Shown in pieces: positions 18,755 through 27,037 of a stretch of DNA of 64,000 nt. The stretch is from Allorhodopirellula heiligendammensis. Lineage in GTDB: Bacteria; Planctomycetota; Planctomycetia; Pirellulales; Pirellulaceae. The stretch is from positions 2,385,882 through 2,449,881 of the forward strand of contig NZ_SJPU01000002.1 in assembly GCF_007860105.1 (NCBI RefSeq), in the 5' to 3' direction. A program made the position numbers and the translations under genes. Every line of letters starts with the position of its first letter. Within the stretch, counting starts at the first letter, position 1. A model generated the notes under the pieces. That model was not told where the DNA came from and searched no databases. It was given only the letters and a program-made list of their open reading frames with translations.

Positions 18755-19252
18755 TTAGGCTTTGGCCTTCTTCAAATCGGCGACACGTTCATCGGGAGTA
18801 CGCTTAGCTGGGATCTTATCGATCGTTCCGCCAGCAGCAGTGATCTTCTCTTCAGCAGACTTGCTGAAGCGATGCGCACGCACGGTGAGTTTCTTGGTGA
18901 TCTCACCATCGCCGAGGATCTTTACCTCGTCAAAGGTACCCTTGGCAACGTTCTTTTCTGCCATGGCTTCCAAGGTCACCGTGTCACCATCATTGAAAAT
19001 TTCATTCAATCGAGCCACGTTCACCGCGAACACGGTAACGGACCATTTGTTATTGAAACCGCGTTTGGGGATACGGCGGAACATCGGCATCGCACCGCCC
19101 TGAAAGTTAGGCTTGCGGCTGTAACCGCTGCGGCTCTTATGTCCCTTATGCCCACGTCCGGATGTCTTGCCGGTGCCGCTGCCCGGACCACGGCCGATGC
19201 GTTTTCGATTGCGGTGTTTCGTGATTCCGCGATGGATGTCGTTGAGTTGCAT
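18755..19252 (-). CDS. rplO: 50S ribosomal protein L15
   Basis: The 165-residue large-subunit protein has the typical Gly/Lys/Arg-rich N-terminus ([22 protein letters not shown]) that extends into 23S rRNA, followed by [11 protein letters not shown]. The C-terminal domain ends with the ITAAGGTI segment and a Lys/Ala tail. It normally follows rpmD, but here the 139-nt gap after rpsE contains no L30-like frame. Confidence 0.97.
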   Translation of the reverse strand: MQLNDIHRGITKHRNRKRIGRGPGSGTGKTSGRGHKGHKSRSGYSRKPNFQGGAMPMFRRIPKRGFNNKWSVTVFAVNVARLNEIFNDGDTVTLEAMAEKNVAKGTFDEVKILGDGEITKKLTVRAHRFSKSAEEKITAAGGTIDKIPAKRTPDERVADLKKAKA

Positions 19253-19391
19253 AGTAACGGTACTGAGTTGGGAGGACTGAGGGCTGAGACAATCTCTCGC
19301 TCAACATCCTTCTGATAAAAATGAGCTTCGAACCGATCCAATCAGCGAGCAAACCCGCCGCTGGTGCCGTCGGCTCACGGCATGAAGCGAA

Positions 19392-19928
19392 CTAGACCTC
19401 GATGAGATCTTCGGGGGCCATGCCACGAAGAGCAGCGATTTGTTCGCGTGTCCGCAATTTACTCATCGCATCGAGTGTTGCCTTGACCAACGTCACCGGA
19501 TTGTTGGTGCCGTAGGACTTGGTGAGAATATCGTGAATACCACAGGCTTCGCAAACGGCCCGCACGGCTTGACCGGCGATGATACCCGTACCAGCACCAG
19601 CAGGAATCAACAGGACCTTCGCAGCGCCGAAGTGGCCCCATACTTGGTGAGGGATGCTGCCGTCAACCAATGGCACTTCGATCATGCTGCGTGAGGCTTG
19701 CTTGGTCGCCTTCTGCACACTGGGTGGAACTTCGTTGGCTTTGCCATAACCCCAACCCACTTTGCCGTTGGTATCGCCAACGACCACCATGGCGGCAAAA
19801 CTAAACCGACGACCGCCCTTGACGACAGCCGCACAGCGTTTGATCTTCACGATCCGATCAACCAGACCGCTTTCCAAAGCTGGTTCTTCTTTTTTGCTGC
19901 GTCGGCTATTGCTGCGTGAGTTACTCAT
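19392..19928 (-). CDS. rpsE: 30S ribosomal protein S5
   Basis: The 178-residue product has the double-stranded-RNA-binding N-domain (VKIKRCAAVVKGGRRFSFAAMVVVGD, then GWGYGKANEVPPSVQKA) and the C-domain (LIPAGAGTGIIAGQAVRAVCEACGI, GTNNPVTLVKAT). S5 contributes to decoding accuracy and contacts S4 and S8. A short Ser/Arg/Lys N-terminal extension is present. It follows rplR by 84 nt. Confidence 0.98.
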   Translation of the reverse strand: MSNSRSNSRRSKKEEPALESGLVDRIVKIKRCAAVVKGGRRFSFAAMVVVGDTNGKVGWGYGKANEVPPSVQKATKQASRSMIEVPLVDGSIPHQVWGHFGAAKVLLIPAGAGTGIIAGQAVRAVCEACGIHDILTKSYGTNNPVTLVKATLDAMSKLRTREQIAALRGMAPEDLIEV

Positions 19929-20012
19929 TGTGGCAAATAATCTGCTGAAAGGTTTGCAGGCGACGGAAGTTCGGCCGGCTGCGGTTTTTGAGTGGGAATG
20001 GTGTTGGCGAAC

Positions 20013-20381
20013 TTAGAACTGAAGACCGGCTTCACGGGCGGCTTCGGCAAATGCCTTCACCCGGCCGTGATACTTGTTGTGGCCCCGATCGAGCTGAGCG
20101 GATTTGATCCCCGCTTCGGCGGCTCGTTCAGCGACGAGTTTACCAACCAATGCCGCAGCGTCACAGTTGCCACCAGCTTTCACTTGATCGCGAATGCTCT
20201 TGTCACGCGTGCTGGCACTGGCAATCGTTTTGCCCTGCTCGTCATCGACGACCTGGCAAGCGAAATGCTTGAGCGAACGGTGAATGCACAGCCGGGGTTG
20301 ATTGGCGTCACCACGCAACTTGTTACGAACATGACGGCGACGGCGAAGTCGCTTCGACTGAATTTTCTTATTTTTATCCAT
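20013..20381 (-). CDS. rplR: 50S ribosomal protein L18
   Basis: The 122-residue product binds 5S rRNA with L5. The start MDKNKKIQSKRLRRRRHVR at 20381 is the usual basic N-terminus; the 52 residues upstream in frame lie inside rplF and are rejected. RLCIHRSLKHFACQVVDDEQGKTIASAST and the closing DRGHNKYHGRVKAFAEAAREAGLQF are family hallmarks. It begins 23 nt after the rplF stop. Confidence 0.97.
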   Translation of the reverse strand: MDKNKKIQSKRLRRRRHVRNKLRGDANQPRLCIHRSLKHFACQVVDDEQGKTIASASTRDKSIRDQVKAGGNCDAAALVGKLVAERAAEAGIKSAQLDRGHNKYHGRVKAFAEAAREAGLQF

Positions 20382-20403
20382 GACGATGCACCGATGATGA
20401 TGA

Positions 20404-20949
20404 TTATTTGGTAGCGGACTTGCCGGGCTTGATCTTGACGTATTCGCCTTGATAACGAACGCCCTTGCCCTTGTACGGTTCAGGTTTACGCAGCGAGCGA
20501 ATGTCGGCAGCAAACTGCCCCACCCGTTGCTTGTCACAGCCTTGCACGACCACGTGTGTCTGATCAGGGCAGGTGACCGTCAAATCCGACGGAATTTTGC
20601 GGTGCAACTCGTTGGCGAAGCCGACGCGAAGTTGCAGGGTGTCACCATTGATCGCGGCCAAGTAGCCAACGCCAACAATCTCGAGCTTCTTCTCGTATCC
20701 TTGGGTCACGCCGACGACCATGTTCGCCAGAATGGCACGGGTCAATCCATGGAACTCACGGGACGAACGAGTATCGTCACCACGCGTGACGGTCACCTCA
20801 TTGGCATCGCTATCAACAGTCACCGTCACTTCAGGGCGATGCGTGAACGTCAACTTGCCTTTGGGGCCTTCGACGTTGAGCGTGCGGTCATCGACCGTAA
20901 CCGTTACGCCGGCGGGGATCGCGATGGGCTTTTTACCAATGCGGCTCAT
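20404..20949 (-). CDS. rplF: 50S ribosomal protein L6
   Basis: The 181-residue product has two related domains. The first opens with MSRIGKKPIAIPAGVTV. The second ends with the conserved RKPEPYKGKGVRYQGEYVKIKPGK, which contacts 23S rRNA near the sarcin-ricin loop. ATG at 20949 is chosen because the 14 upstream residues are not conserved. Confidence 0.98.
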   Translation of the reverse strand: MSRIGKKPIAIPAGVTVTVDDRTLNVEGPKGKLTFTHRPEVTVTVDSDANEVTVTRGDDTRSSREFHGLTRAILANMVVGVTQGYEKKLEIVGVGYLAAINGDTLQLRVGFANELHRKIPSDLTVTCPDQTHVVVQGCDKQRVGQFAADIRSLRKPEPYKGKGVRYQGEYVKIKPGKSATK

Positions 20950-21031
20950 GGCTGATTCGCTTGAACAAAACTGGGGATGTGGGAGGATCACCCCGATCAG
21001 ACGAGGTGGAAAAAACTAAAACGCAAGAGGC

Positions 21032-21427
21032 TCAGGAGACTTCACACAGGACTTCGCCGCCGATTTTCTCACGGCGAGCTTCCCGGTCACTGACAACACC
21101 CTTGCTGGTGCTGATAATGCGAATTCCAAGACCGCCGAGTACCGGTCGCAACTCTTTGCTGCGGGAGTACATGCGACGTCCAGGCTTGCTCAGACGCTTG
21201 ATCGTTTGGATCACGCGTTCGCCGTTGGGGCCATACTTCAGCTCCAACCGCAATGTCTTGCAGGGTTCGGTGTCTTCCTCTTTCCAGTCCCAGATGAAGC
21301 CTTCACGCTTCAGGACGTCGGCCAATCCGCGTTTGACACGGCTGGCAGGAATATCTACATAAGGCCGTTCTACACGCACCGCGTTACGGATTCGTGTGAG
21401 CATATCGGCAATGGGGTCGGTCATCAT
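21032..21427 (-). CDS. rpsH: 30S ribosomal protein S8
   Basis: The 131-residue product begins MTDPIADMLTRIRNAV (after an extra Met) and ends with STSKGVVSDREARREKIGGEVLCEV, the highly conserved 16S rRNA-binding tail. In enterobacteria S8 represses the spc operon by binding its mRNA near rplE; whether this occurs here is unknown. Confidence 0.98.
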   Translation of the reverse strand: MMTDPIADMLTRIRNAVRVERPYVDIPASRVKRGLADVLKREGFIWDWKEEDTEPCKTLRLELKYGPNGERVIQTIKRLSKPGRRMYSRSKELRPVLGGLGIRIISTSKGVVSDREARREKIGGEVLCEVS

Positions 21428-21458
21428 AGCTGTGGGTTCCCTTGTATTGTTTCCAAAC

Positions 21459-21644
21459 TCACCAACTGGCCTTACGCACGCCGGGAATCAACCCGATGTT
21501 CGCATTCAGGCGAAAACAGATCCGGCACAAGCCGAATTTGCGATAGACCGACCGCGGACGACCACAATAGTTGCAGCGGTTTTCTTTCCGTGAGGAAAAC
21601 TTTGGCGTGCGAGCCGCCTTGGCGATTTTGGATTTGCTTGCCAC
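21459..21644 (-). CDS. rpsN: 30S ribosomal protein S14, zinc-binding type
   Basis: The 61-residue short S14 has the zinc ribbon C-x2-C (CNYCGR) and C-x2-C (CRICFR), which is the zinc-dependent form (also called rpsZ). I chose the GTG at 21644 (reads Met-Ala-Ser-Lys), which gives the standard length; an ATG 11 codons earlier adds residues not found in S14. Located between rplE and rpsH as usual. Confidence 0.95.
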   Translation of the reverse strand: MASKSKIAKAARTPKFSSRKENRCNYCGRPRSVYRKFGLCRICFRLNANIGLIPGVRKASW

Positions 21645-21737
21645 GAAAGGACCTGCGGTGAACGGAGCGGGCGGCAAAGCCCATTTGGGAAACGTAACGG
21701 TGATGTTGGTTAATGTGAACGATTCACAGGCACTGCG

Positions 21738-22313
21738 TTAAGCAGCGCCGGCTTTTTCTTTGGGCTGTTTGAACGGCATGCCGAACTGCTCGAGCAACGC
21801 TCGACCTTCGTCGTTTGTACGGGCCGAGGTGATGATGCTGATGTTCATTCCTTGAGGCCGCACGAATTTGTCTGGGTTCAATTCGGGGAAAACGAGCTGC
21901 TCGTTCAACCCCAGCGTGTAATTACCACGTCCATCGAATGCATTGCGATTGATCCCGCGAAAGTCACGCACCCGTGGCAACACCACCGAGATCAAACGAT
22001 CGAGGAACTCATACATGCGTTGACGACGAAGTGTCACCATGCAGCCAATCGGCATGCCTTCGCGAAGTCGGAACGTCGCAATTGACTTGCGAGCCAACGT
22101 CAACACTGGCTTTTGACCGGCGATCTGAGTCATCGACTCAAAGGCCATATCGAGAACTTTCTTGTCAGCAACGGCGGCACCGACACCCATATTCAGCGTG
22201 ATTTTCTCAAGCCGTGGGATCTGGTGCACATTGGCGAAACTGAATTGCTCTTTCAAGGCTTCCCGAATGGATTCCTCATAACGAGCTTGCAAGCGTGGTT
22301 TGGTACTGGACAT
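21738..22313 (-). CDS. rplE: 50S ribosomal protein L5
   Basis: The 191-residue product binds 5S rRNA and contacts S13 and P-site tRNA. Markers are [13 protein letters not shown] near residue 32, ITGQKP-like [27 protein letters not shown], and [21 protein letters not shown]. The C-terminus carries a short Lys/Ala extension. It follows rplX by 80 nt. Confidence 0.98.
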   Translation of the reverse strand: MSSTKPRLQARYEESIREALKEQFSFANVHQIPRLEKITLNMGVGAAVADKKVLDMAFESMTQIAGQKPVLTLARKSIATFRLREGMPIGCMVTLRRQRMYEFLDRLISVVLPRVRDFRGINRNAFDGRGNYTLGLNEQLVFPELNPDKFVRPQGMNISIITSARTNDEGRALLEQFGMPFKQPKEKAGAA

Positions 22314-22393
22314 GGGAGGCGTTCGCGCCGATGTGATTAACGTTGGAAATTAAAATTGGATGTCGCTGCCGGAAGATACGGCAACCTGAAACT

Positions 22394-22741
22394 TTACTTT
22401 GCTGCGCGGCTCGCTTTGGCCGGTGAGACCTGGCCCAAGCTCGTTCCACTCTTCTTGGCGAAACGTTCTTTACTGCCATCCTCGAGATATCGCAGTCCGA
22501 TCCGACTCGGCTTCCCGGAGGAGGGATCCAGAATCATCACATTGCTGGCGCAGATCGGCATCTCTTTGCTGAGACGTCCACCCTGCGGATTCTTTTGGCT
22601 CTGACGAACATGCTTCCAGACCTTGGCGGCACCTTCGACGATCACCTTCTTGGCGTCACGATCGATCTTGATGATTTTGCCCTTGTGCCCTTTATTGGCA
22701 CCGGAAATCACGATCACTTCGTCATCAATTCGGAAATTCAT
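22394..22741 (-). CDS. rplX: 50S ribosomal protein L24
   Basis: The 115-residue early-assembly protein has a KOW motif near the N-terminus (VIVISGANKGHKGKIIKID) and the later HVRQSQKNPQGGRLSKEMPI segment. ATG at 22741 is preferred over one 6 codons upstream. Its leader holds a 23-bp element (22749-22771) shared with rplB, and no Shine-Dalgarno is visible. Confidence 0.97.
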   Translation of the reverse strand: MNFRIDDEVIVISGANKGHKGKIIKIDRDAKKVIVEGAAKVWKHVRQSQKNPQGGRLSKEMPICASNVMILDPSSGKPSRIGLRYLEDGSKERFAKKSGTSLGQVSPAKASRAAK

Positions 22742-22748
22742 TTTGTTT

Positions 22749-22771
22749 GCTTCTAGCAATTAGCGACTAGC
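22749..22771 (-). promoter_or_regulatory. Leader element shared with rplB
   Basis: On the coding strand it reads GCTAGTCGCTAATTGCTAG followed by AAGC, and ends 7 nt before the rplX start. It matches 26550-26572 before rplB at 21 of 23 positions. The core shows near-repeats of GCTA. It could be a translation or processing signal, or a small dispersed repeat. Confidence 0.5.
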
Positions 22772-22799
22772 TGTGTTTTGGTCTTGGTGGAAACTTCGC

Positions 22800-23168
22800 C
22801 TAGACAACTTCGTTGGCCAAGCTGACGATCTTGGTGAACTTGTGCTCACGAAGCTCCCTTGCGACAGCACCGAAGATTCGGGTACCACGGGGATTGCGGT
22901 CCTTATCGACCAACACAACCGCGTTGGAATCGAACCGGATGTAGCTTCCGTCGGCACGGCGAGTCGGCGTCTTGGTTCGCACGATAACCGCACGGACAAC
23001 CGCTTTCTTCTTCACTTCACTGCCGGGAATCACGCTCTTGACGCTGCAAACGATCACGTCACCGACCGTTGCGAACCGTCGACGACTTCCGCCGAGCACC
23101 TTGATGCACATCACTTGACGAGCACCGGTGTTGTCCGCGACGTCGAGTCGAGTTTCTTGTTGGATCAT
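22800..23168 (-). CDS. rplN: 50S ribosomal protein L14
   Basis: The 122-residue product starts [27 protein letters not shown], an almost invariant opening, and holds the [24 protein letters not shown] and [13 protein letters not shown] segments. It sits at the subunit interface of the large subunit with L19. It follows rpsQ by 47 nt. Confidence 0.98.
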   Translation of the reverse strand: MIQQETRLDVADNTGARQVMCIKVLGGSRRRFATVGDVIVCSVKSVIPGSEVKKKAVVRAVIVRTKTPTRRADGSYIRFDSNAVVLVDKDRNPRGTRIFGAVARELREHKFTKIVSLANEVV

Positions 23169-23215
23169 TTAATTTACTTCAACGACAAATAGATGGTTTC
23201 CGACGCTTCTCTAAA

Positions 23216-23572
23216 TTACGAAGCGTCGCCTGAGGGAGCTTCGCCCGCATGAGCGGCTTCGATCGTTTCACTTTCTGCAGCATTGATCGCTTCCTTACGA
23301 GCAGCACGAAGCGCCACAACGTCGACAGCCGTGCTCTTCTCGAGCACTCGCACGAGACGCCAGCGTTTCAGCTTGCTCAACGGCTCGGACTCGATGATCT
23401 CCACGCGATCTCCCACACCCGACTCATTGTCTTCGTCATGGACGTGACACACAGTTCGGCTGCGGAGGTATTTCTTATACTTCGGATGCTTGACCACACG
23501 ATTGATTTCGACGCGGCGCGTCTTATTCATCTTGTCGCTGGTGACGATTCCGGCTAACACGCGTTTAGGCAT
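23216..23572 (-). CDS. rpsQ: 30S ribosomal protein S17 with C-terminal extension
   Basis: The first 80 or so residues are a normal S17 OB-fold (LAGIVTSDKMNKTRRVEI, HPKYKKYLRSRTVCHVHDE, GDRVEIIESEPLSKLKRWRLV). A tail of about 35 residues, rich in Ala and Glu, makes it 118 long against the usual 80-90. The tail looks disordered and probably points away from the rRNA. Confidence 0.96.
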   Translation of the reverse strand: MPKRVLAGIVTSDKMNKTRRVEINRVVKHPKYKKYLRSRTVCHVHDEDNESGVGDRVEIIESEPLSKLKRWRLVRVLEKSTAVDVVALRAARKEAINAAESETIEAAHAGEAPSGDAS

Positions 23573-23610
23573 GACGTTTCGGACAATTCAATTGGAAGGG
23601 GTGTACTGGC

Positions 23611-23627
23611 GAGGCCGCGGGGGCCTC
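23611..23627 (-). other. Hairpin between rpsQ and rpmC
   Basis: A perfect 6-bp stem GAGGCC/GGCCTC with a 5-nt loop in the 88-nt gap between rpmC and rpsQ. No T-tract follows, so it is not a classical terminator; an RNA-processing or translation-coupling role is possible. Confidence 0.4.
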
Positions 23628-23660
23628 GGTGGTTATTCGGTGGCGACGCACGCCCGCAAC

Positions 23661-23867
23661 TCAGGCGGACTGCGACGCTGTCGTTCGCTGGGTTTGAATC
23701 GTTTTGATCCGAGCGATCAGCCGACGATTCTTGCGGATTTCACTGGGCGTGTTGAGCCGTTCGGACTGCGACTGAAACCGCAGGCGAAACAACGTCTCAG
23801 CCGCTTCTTTCACAGTCGCATCGAGCTGCTCATCGCTCATTTCGTGAAGTTCAGTCAATGATGTCAT
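23661..23867 (-). CDS. rpmC: 50S ribosomal protein L29
   Basis: A 68-residue two-helix protein. ELHEMSDEQLDATVKEAAETLFRLRFQ and the closing IRKNRRLIARIKTIQTQR match the L29 pattern. It lies near the peptide exit tunnel beside L23. Located between rplP and rpsQ in the standard order. Confidence 0.96.
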   Translation of the reverse strand: MTSLTELHEMSDEQLDATVKEAAETLFRLRFQSQSERLNTPSEIRKNRRLIARIKTIQTQRTTASQSA

Positions 23868-23927
23868 CGTTCAACAAACGAAAAGGGAAATGGTATTGGT
23901 CAAATCGGTCCGATCGGCCGTCGCTGC

Positions 23928-24344
23928 CTAGGCAGTACGACGAGCGACAAAGCGAACCTTCACTGGCATCTTGCTGGCCAACCGTGCAAAGCAAACTTTT
24001 GCTTGCTGCTCGGTCACACCACTGAGTTCGTATAAAATGGTACCCGGCTTCACGACGGCGGCCCAAAAGTCTGGCTCCCCTTTGCCCTTACCCATCCGAG
24101 TTTCCAGTGGTGTGCTGGTAACTGACTTGTCTGGGAAGATGCGAATGTAGAGCTTGCCTTCGCCGCGAACGTATTGCTGGGCTGCGATCCGGCCGGCCTC
24201 GATCGTCGTTGCTTTGATCCATCCGGCATCCAGTGACTGAATTCCGTAATCGCCAAAAACGACCGTATTGCCGCGAGTCGCGTTACCTTTTATACGACCT
24301 CTTTGGCTTTTTCGATGCTTGACCCGTTTGGGCATCAACGCCAT
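23928..24344 (-). CDS. rplP: 50S ribosomal protein L16
   Basis: The 138-residue product starts MALMPKRVKHRKSQRGRIKG; a second ATG three codons in (24335) is equally plausible. GDYGIQSLDAGWIKATTIEAGR and the GKGKGEPDFWAAVVKPGTILYEL stretch are diagnostic. L16 helps position the A-site tRNA. Its first 20 codons overlap the end of rpsC in another frame. Confidence 0.97.
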   Translation of the reverse strand: MALMPKRVKHRKSQRGRIKGNATRGNTVVFGDYGIQSLDAGWIKATTIEAGRIAAQQYVRGEGKLYIRIFPDKSVTSTPLETRMGKGKGEPDFWAAVVKPGTILYELSGVTEQQAKVCFARLASKMPVKVRFVARRTA

Positions 24345-24993
24345 CGTTGTCGTCTCCGTAAGTACCTTGGTTAATCCACACCTGAATCCCGATGTGCCCC
24401 TGTGGCGTCATCGCTTCAGTGACTCCGTAATCAATCTTCGCCTGCAGTGTGCTCAGCGGGATCGATCCGGCGCTTTGTTTCTCACGTCGAGCCATTTCCG
24501 CTCCGCCGAGCCGGCCCGCCATCTGGATCTTGATGCCTTTCGCACCCGCATCCATCGTCTGCTCCAAAGAGCGTTTCATCGTCCGGCGGAAACTGGAACG
24601 TTTCGCCAGTTGTTGAGCGATATCTTCGGCAACCAACTGAGCTTGCAGCTCTGGCCGACCGACTTCCTCGACTTTCAAATTGATCCGGCGTCCGACCAGG
24701 TTCTGCAATTCAGCCTGGAGAATCTCGATCTCCTGACCCTTCTTGCCGATAATCAAACCGGGCCGAGCAACGAACATCATCACGCGAACTTCATCACGCG
24801 TCCGTTCGATCTCGATGCGGTCGATGCCTGCCGCTTTGTACTGTGTTTTCTGGGGGTGCTTCGTGATGAAATCACGAATCTTCTTGTCTTCGACCAACAG
24901 GGCTGCGTAGTCCTGTTTGGAAGCGTACCAACGGCTACCCCAGCCGCGAGTGACGCCGAGACGAAAAGCGATCGGATTGACTTTTTGACCCAT
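24283..24993 (-). CDS. rpsC: 30S ribosomal protein S3
   Basis: The 236-residue product begins MGQKVNPIAFRLGVTRGWGSRWYASK and has the KH-type RNA-binding domain (VMMFVARPGLIIGKKGQEIEIL) and the C-domain RLGGAEMARREKQSAGSIPLSTLQAKIDYG. After the normal end (GIQVWINQGTYG) a tail of about 27 residues rich in Lys/Ser/Asp is encoded in the DNA that also codes for the L16 N-terminus (62-nt overlap). Confidence 0.97.
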   Translation of the reverse strand: MGQKVNPIAFRLGVTRGWGSRWYASKQDYAALLVEDKKIRDFITKHPQKTQYKAAGIDRIEIERTRDEVRVMMFVARPGLIIGKKGQEIEILQAELQNLVGRRINLKVEEVGRPELQAQLVAEDIAQQLAKRSSFRRTMKRSLEQTMDAGAKGIKIQMAGRLGGAEMARREKQSAGSIPLSTLQAKIDYGVTEAMTPQGHIGIQVWINQGTYGDDNDGVDAQTGQASKKPKRSYKR

Positions 24994-25003
24994 GGTGAAC
25001 TCT

Positions 25004-25363
25004 CTAAATTTCGTCGATGTGTGTCAAACCGACATGAATGTGACTGGAACGCTTCTTAATCATGAATGCCATCCCGCGAGCACGCGGGCGGATTCGCTTG
25101 AACATCGGCCCGCCATCGACGCGCACGTCGGTGACCACCAATTCCTCGATCCGGAAACCCCGACCACTGTTTTGGTCAGGGTCTTGAGCGTTGCCGACGG
25201 CACTCTTGATCACTTTTTCGAGCATGCGAGCACCGCGTTGCGGCTGATACTTAAGAGTATCAAGCGCTTCGTCGGCGAACATCCCCCGAACCATGTTGGC
25301 CACCAGACGCACTTTCTGTGCGCTGATGTGGGCATTCTTGTGATGTGCGTTGAACTGAGACAT
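25004..25363 (-). CDS. rplV: 50S ribosomal protein L22
   Basis: The 119-residue product lines the peptide exit tunnel with its beta-hairpin. AHISAQKVRLVANMVRG opens the domain, RGARMLEKVIKSAVGNAQ follows, and RIRPRARGMAFMIKKRSSHIHVGL is the conserved hairpin and end. It starts 18 nt after rpsS and ends 10 nt before rpsC. Confidence 0.98.
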   Translation of the reverse strand: MSQFNAHHKNAHISAQKVRLVANMVRGMFADEALDTLKYQPQRGARMLEKVIKSAVGNAQDPDQNSGRGFRIEELVVTDVRVDGGPMFKRIRPRARGMAFMIKKRSSHIHVGLTHIDEI

Positions 25364-25381
25364 GTTTACGAACTCCTAAGC

Positions 25382-25651
25382 TTATCGCTTGCCTTTACCG
25401 CCGTGGCCCCGGAAAGTCCGGGTCGGTGAAAACTCACCGAGCTTGTGACCGACCATGTCCTCAGTAACCAACACCTTGAGGTGCTGACGACCGTTATGAA
25501 CCATGAATGTCACGTTGACAAACTCGGGAACAATGGTACAGGCACGTGACCACGTCTTGATCGGTTCACTCGAACCGGTCTCAGCTGCCTTTTGGACCTT
25601 GAAAAATAACTTGGGGTCAACGAACGGACCCTTTTTACTGCTTCGACTCAT
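25382..25651 (-). CDS. rpsS: 30S ribosomal protein S19
   Basis: An 89-residue product with [15 protein letters not shown] at the N-terminus, [48 protein letters not shown] in the body and a basic GHGGKGKR end. It binds the 16S head domain beside S13. Confidence 0.98.
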   Translation of the reverse strand: MSRSSKKGPFVDPKLFFKVQKAAETGSSEPIKTWSRACTIVPEFVNVTFMVHNGRQHLKVLVTEDMVGHKLGEFSPTRTFRGHGGKGKR

Positions 25652-25680
25652 GATTGATTCTCAGACGTTTGCTGGCCGGC

Positions 25681-26541
25681 CTACTTGTGAAGTTTCAATT
25701 GACCGTATCGACGACTCTTGCGACGACGAACGATCGACGAGTTGCTCGGCTTACGCTTCTGACGCGTTGCTCCGCCCTTGGCACTCTTGCCCTGTGGGCT
25801 GACCGGATGACGACCGCCCTTGGTTCGACCTTCACCACCACCGTGCGGGTGATCGATCGGGTTCATGGCTGTCCCGCGAACATGAGGACGACGCCCCATC
25901 CAACGAGCACGACCAGCCTTACCAATGACAACCTTCATATGGTCGTTGTTACCGACCTGGCCAATCGTGGCACGACAGACACTTGGCACGCGACGAACTT
26001 CGCCACTAGGCAACAACAACTGCGCCCAATCAGCTTCACGAGCCTGCAAAGTTGCCTGAGTACCAGCCGAGCGACACATCACCGCACCACGGCCTGCTCG
26101 CATTTCAATGCAGCACACCGAAGTACCCAATGGGATGTTCTTCAGCGGCAAACAGTTACCGAGCGTGGGAGCAGCGTCTGGGCCATTCTCAAGCCGATCG
26201 CCAGCCTTAATACCCTGCGGGGAAACCACATAAAGCTTTTCACCGTCTGCATACTTCAACAGCGCGATGCGTGCCGAGCGATTGGGGTCGTACTGCACCG
26301 ACTCGACCATCCCGACCACGCCATCTTTGACGCGGCGAAAGTCGATCACGCGATACATTTGCTTGTGCCCGCCACCTCGGTGACGCGCCGTGATCTTGCC
26401 CTGATTATTCCGACCGCCCGTCTTGCGTTTGGGACGCAGCAGCGATCGCTCGGGCTTGTAGCCCTTGGTCAAATCCTTGAAGTCACTGACCGACGCATTA
26501 CGTCGACCGGCGCTCGTCGGTTTGTAGATTCGAATGCCCAT
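25681..26541 (-). CDS. rplB: 50S ribosomal protein L2
   Basis: The 286-residue product of full length is needed for subunit joining and peptidyl-transferase assembly. [26 protein letters not shown], the zone with [25 protein letters not shown], and the C-terminal [27 protein letters not shown] with its conserved histidines are all present. The leader carries the 26550-26572 element. Confidence 0.98.
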   Translation of the reverse strand: MGIRIYKPTSAGRRNASVSDFKDLTKGYKPERSLLRPKRKTGGRNNQGKITARHRGGGHKQMYRVIDFRRVKDGVVGMVESVQYDPNRSARIALLKYADGEKLYVVSPQGIKAGDRLENGPDAAPTLGNCLPLKNIPLGTSVCCIEMRAGRGAVMCRSAGTQATLQAREADWAQLLLPSGEVRRVPSVCRATIGQVGNNDHMKVVIGKAGRARWMGRRPHVRGTAMNPIDHPHGGGEGRTKGGRHPVSPQGKSAKGGATRQKRKPSNSSIVRRRKSRRYGQLKLHK

Positions 26542-26549
26542 GAAATTTA

Positions 26550-26572
26550 GCTTCTAGCAGTTAGCGATTAGC
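26550..26572 (-). promoter_or_regulatory. Leader element shared with rplX
   Basis: On the coding strand it reads GCTAATCGCTAACTGCTAG followed by AAGC, ending 8 nt before the rplB start. It differs from the rplX copy at 2 of 23 positions and lies at almost the same distance from the start codon. Confidence 0.5.
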
Positions 26573-26659
26573 GTTTGGCTTGTTGGGTACGGTAAAATGA
26601 TTTAGTCAGCGTGGGCGGCACTGCGAGCAACTCAAAAGCTGCCCACGTGCCGTCATCCG

Positions 26660-26983
26660 CTAAAAGAAGTCGATACGGTCGTCGGCGTGCAACTGCACGA
26701 TCGCCTTCTTCCAATCGCTGGTGCGACCCATCCGATTGCGGAACCGGCGAAACTTGCCCTTCCGGGTTTGGGTCCGCACTGCCGTGACCTTGACATCGAA
26801 CAGCGACTCAACCGCTGCACGAACATCAATCTTGGTTGCGTCGCGGTGAATCTGAAACGCGTACTGGTTGTTTCGTGAGGCGCGGTGAACGCCTTTTTCA
26901 GTAACGAGCGGACGAAGCAGAACCTGATGCGGCTCAAGCTTGACAGTACGCTCAACAGGCTTGGGGGGCTGAATATGTGCCAT
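26660..26983 (-). CDS. rplW: 50S ribosomal protein L23
   Basis: The 107-residue product has the L23 core: VLLRPLVTEKGVHRASRNNQYAFQIHRDATKIDVRAAVESLFDVKVTAVRT and a basic GKFRRFRNRMGRTSDWKKAIVQL end. It forms the docking site for trigger factor and SRP at the exit tunnel. A 118-nt gap separates it from rplB. Confidence 0.97.
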   Translation of the reverse strand: MAHIQPPKPVERTVKLEPHQVLLRPLVTEKGVHRASRNNQYAFQIHRDATKIDVRAAVESLFDVKVTAVRTQTRKGKFRRFRNRMGRTSDWKKAIVQLHADDRIDFF

Positions 26984-27037
26984 GATTTTCCTTTCGACAA
27001 TGATTGATACGCGGAGACGAAGCTCACGAGCACCAAC

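Noticed and set aside
19253-19391. Possible rpmD (L30) between rpsE and rplO
   Set aside because: No frame of 55-60 codons with the L30 pattern in the 139 nt.
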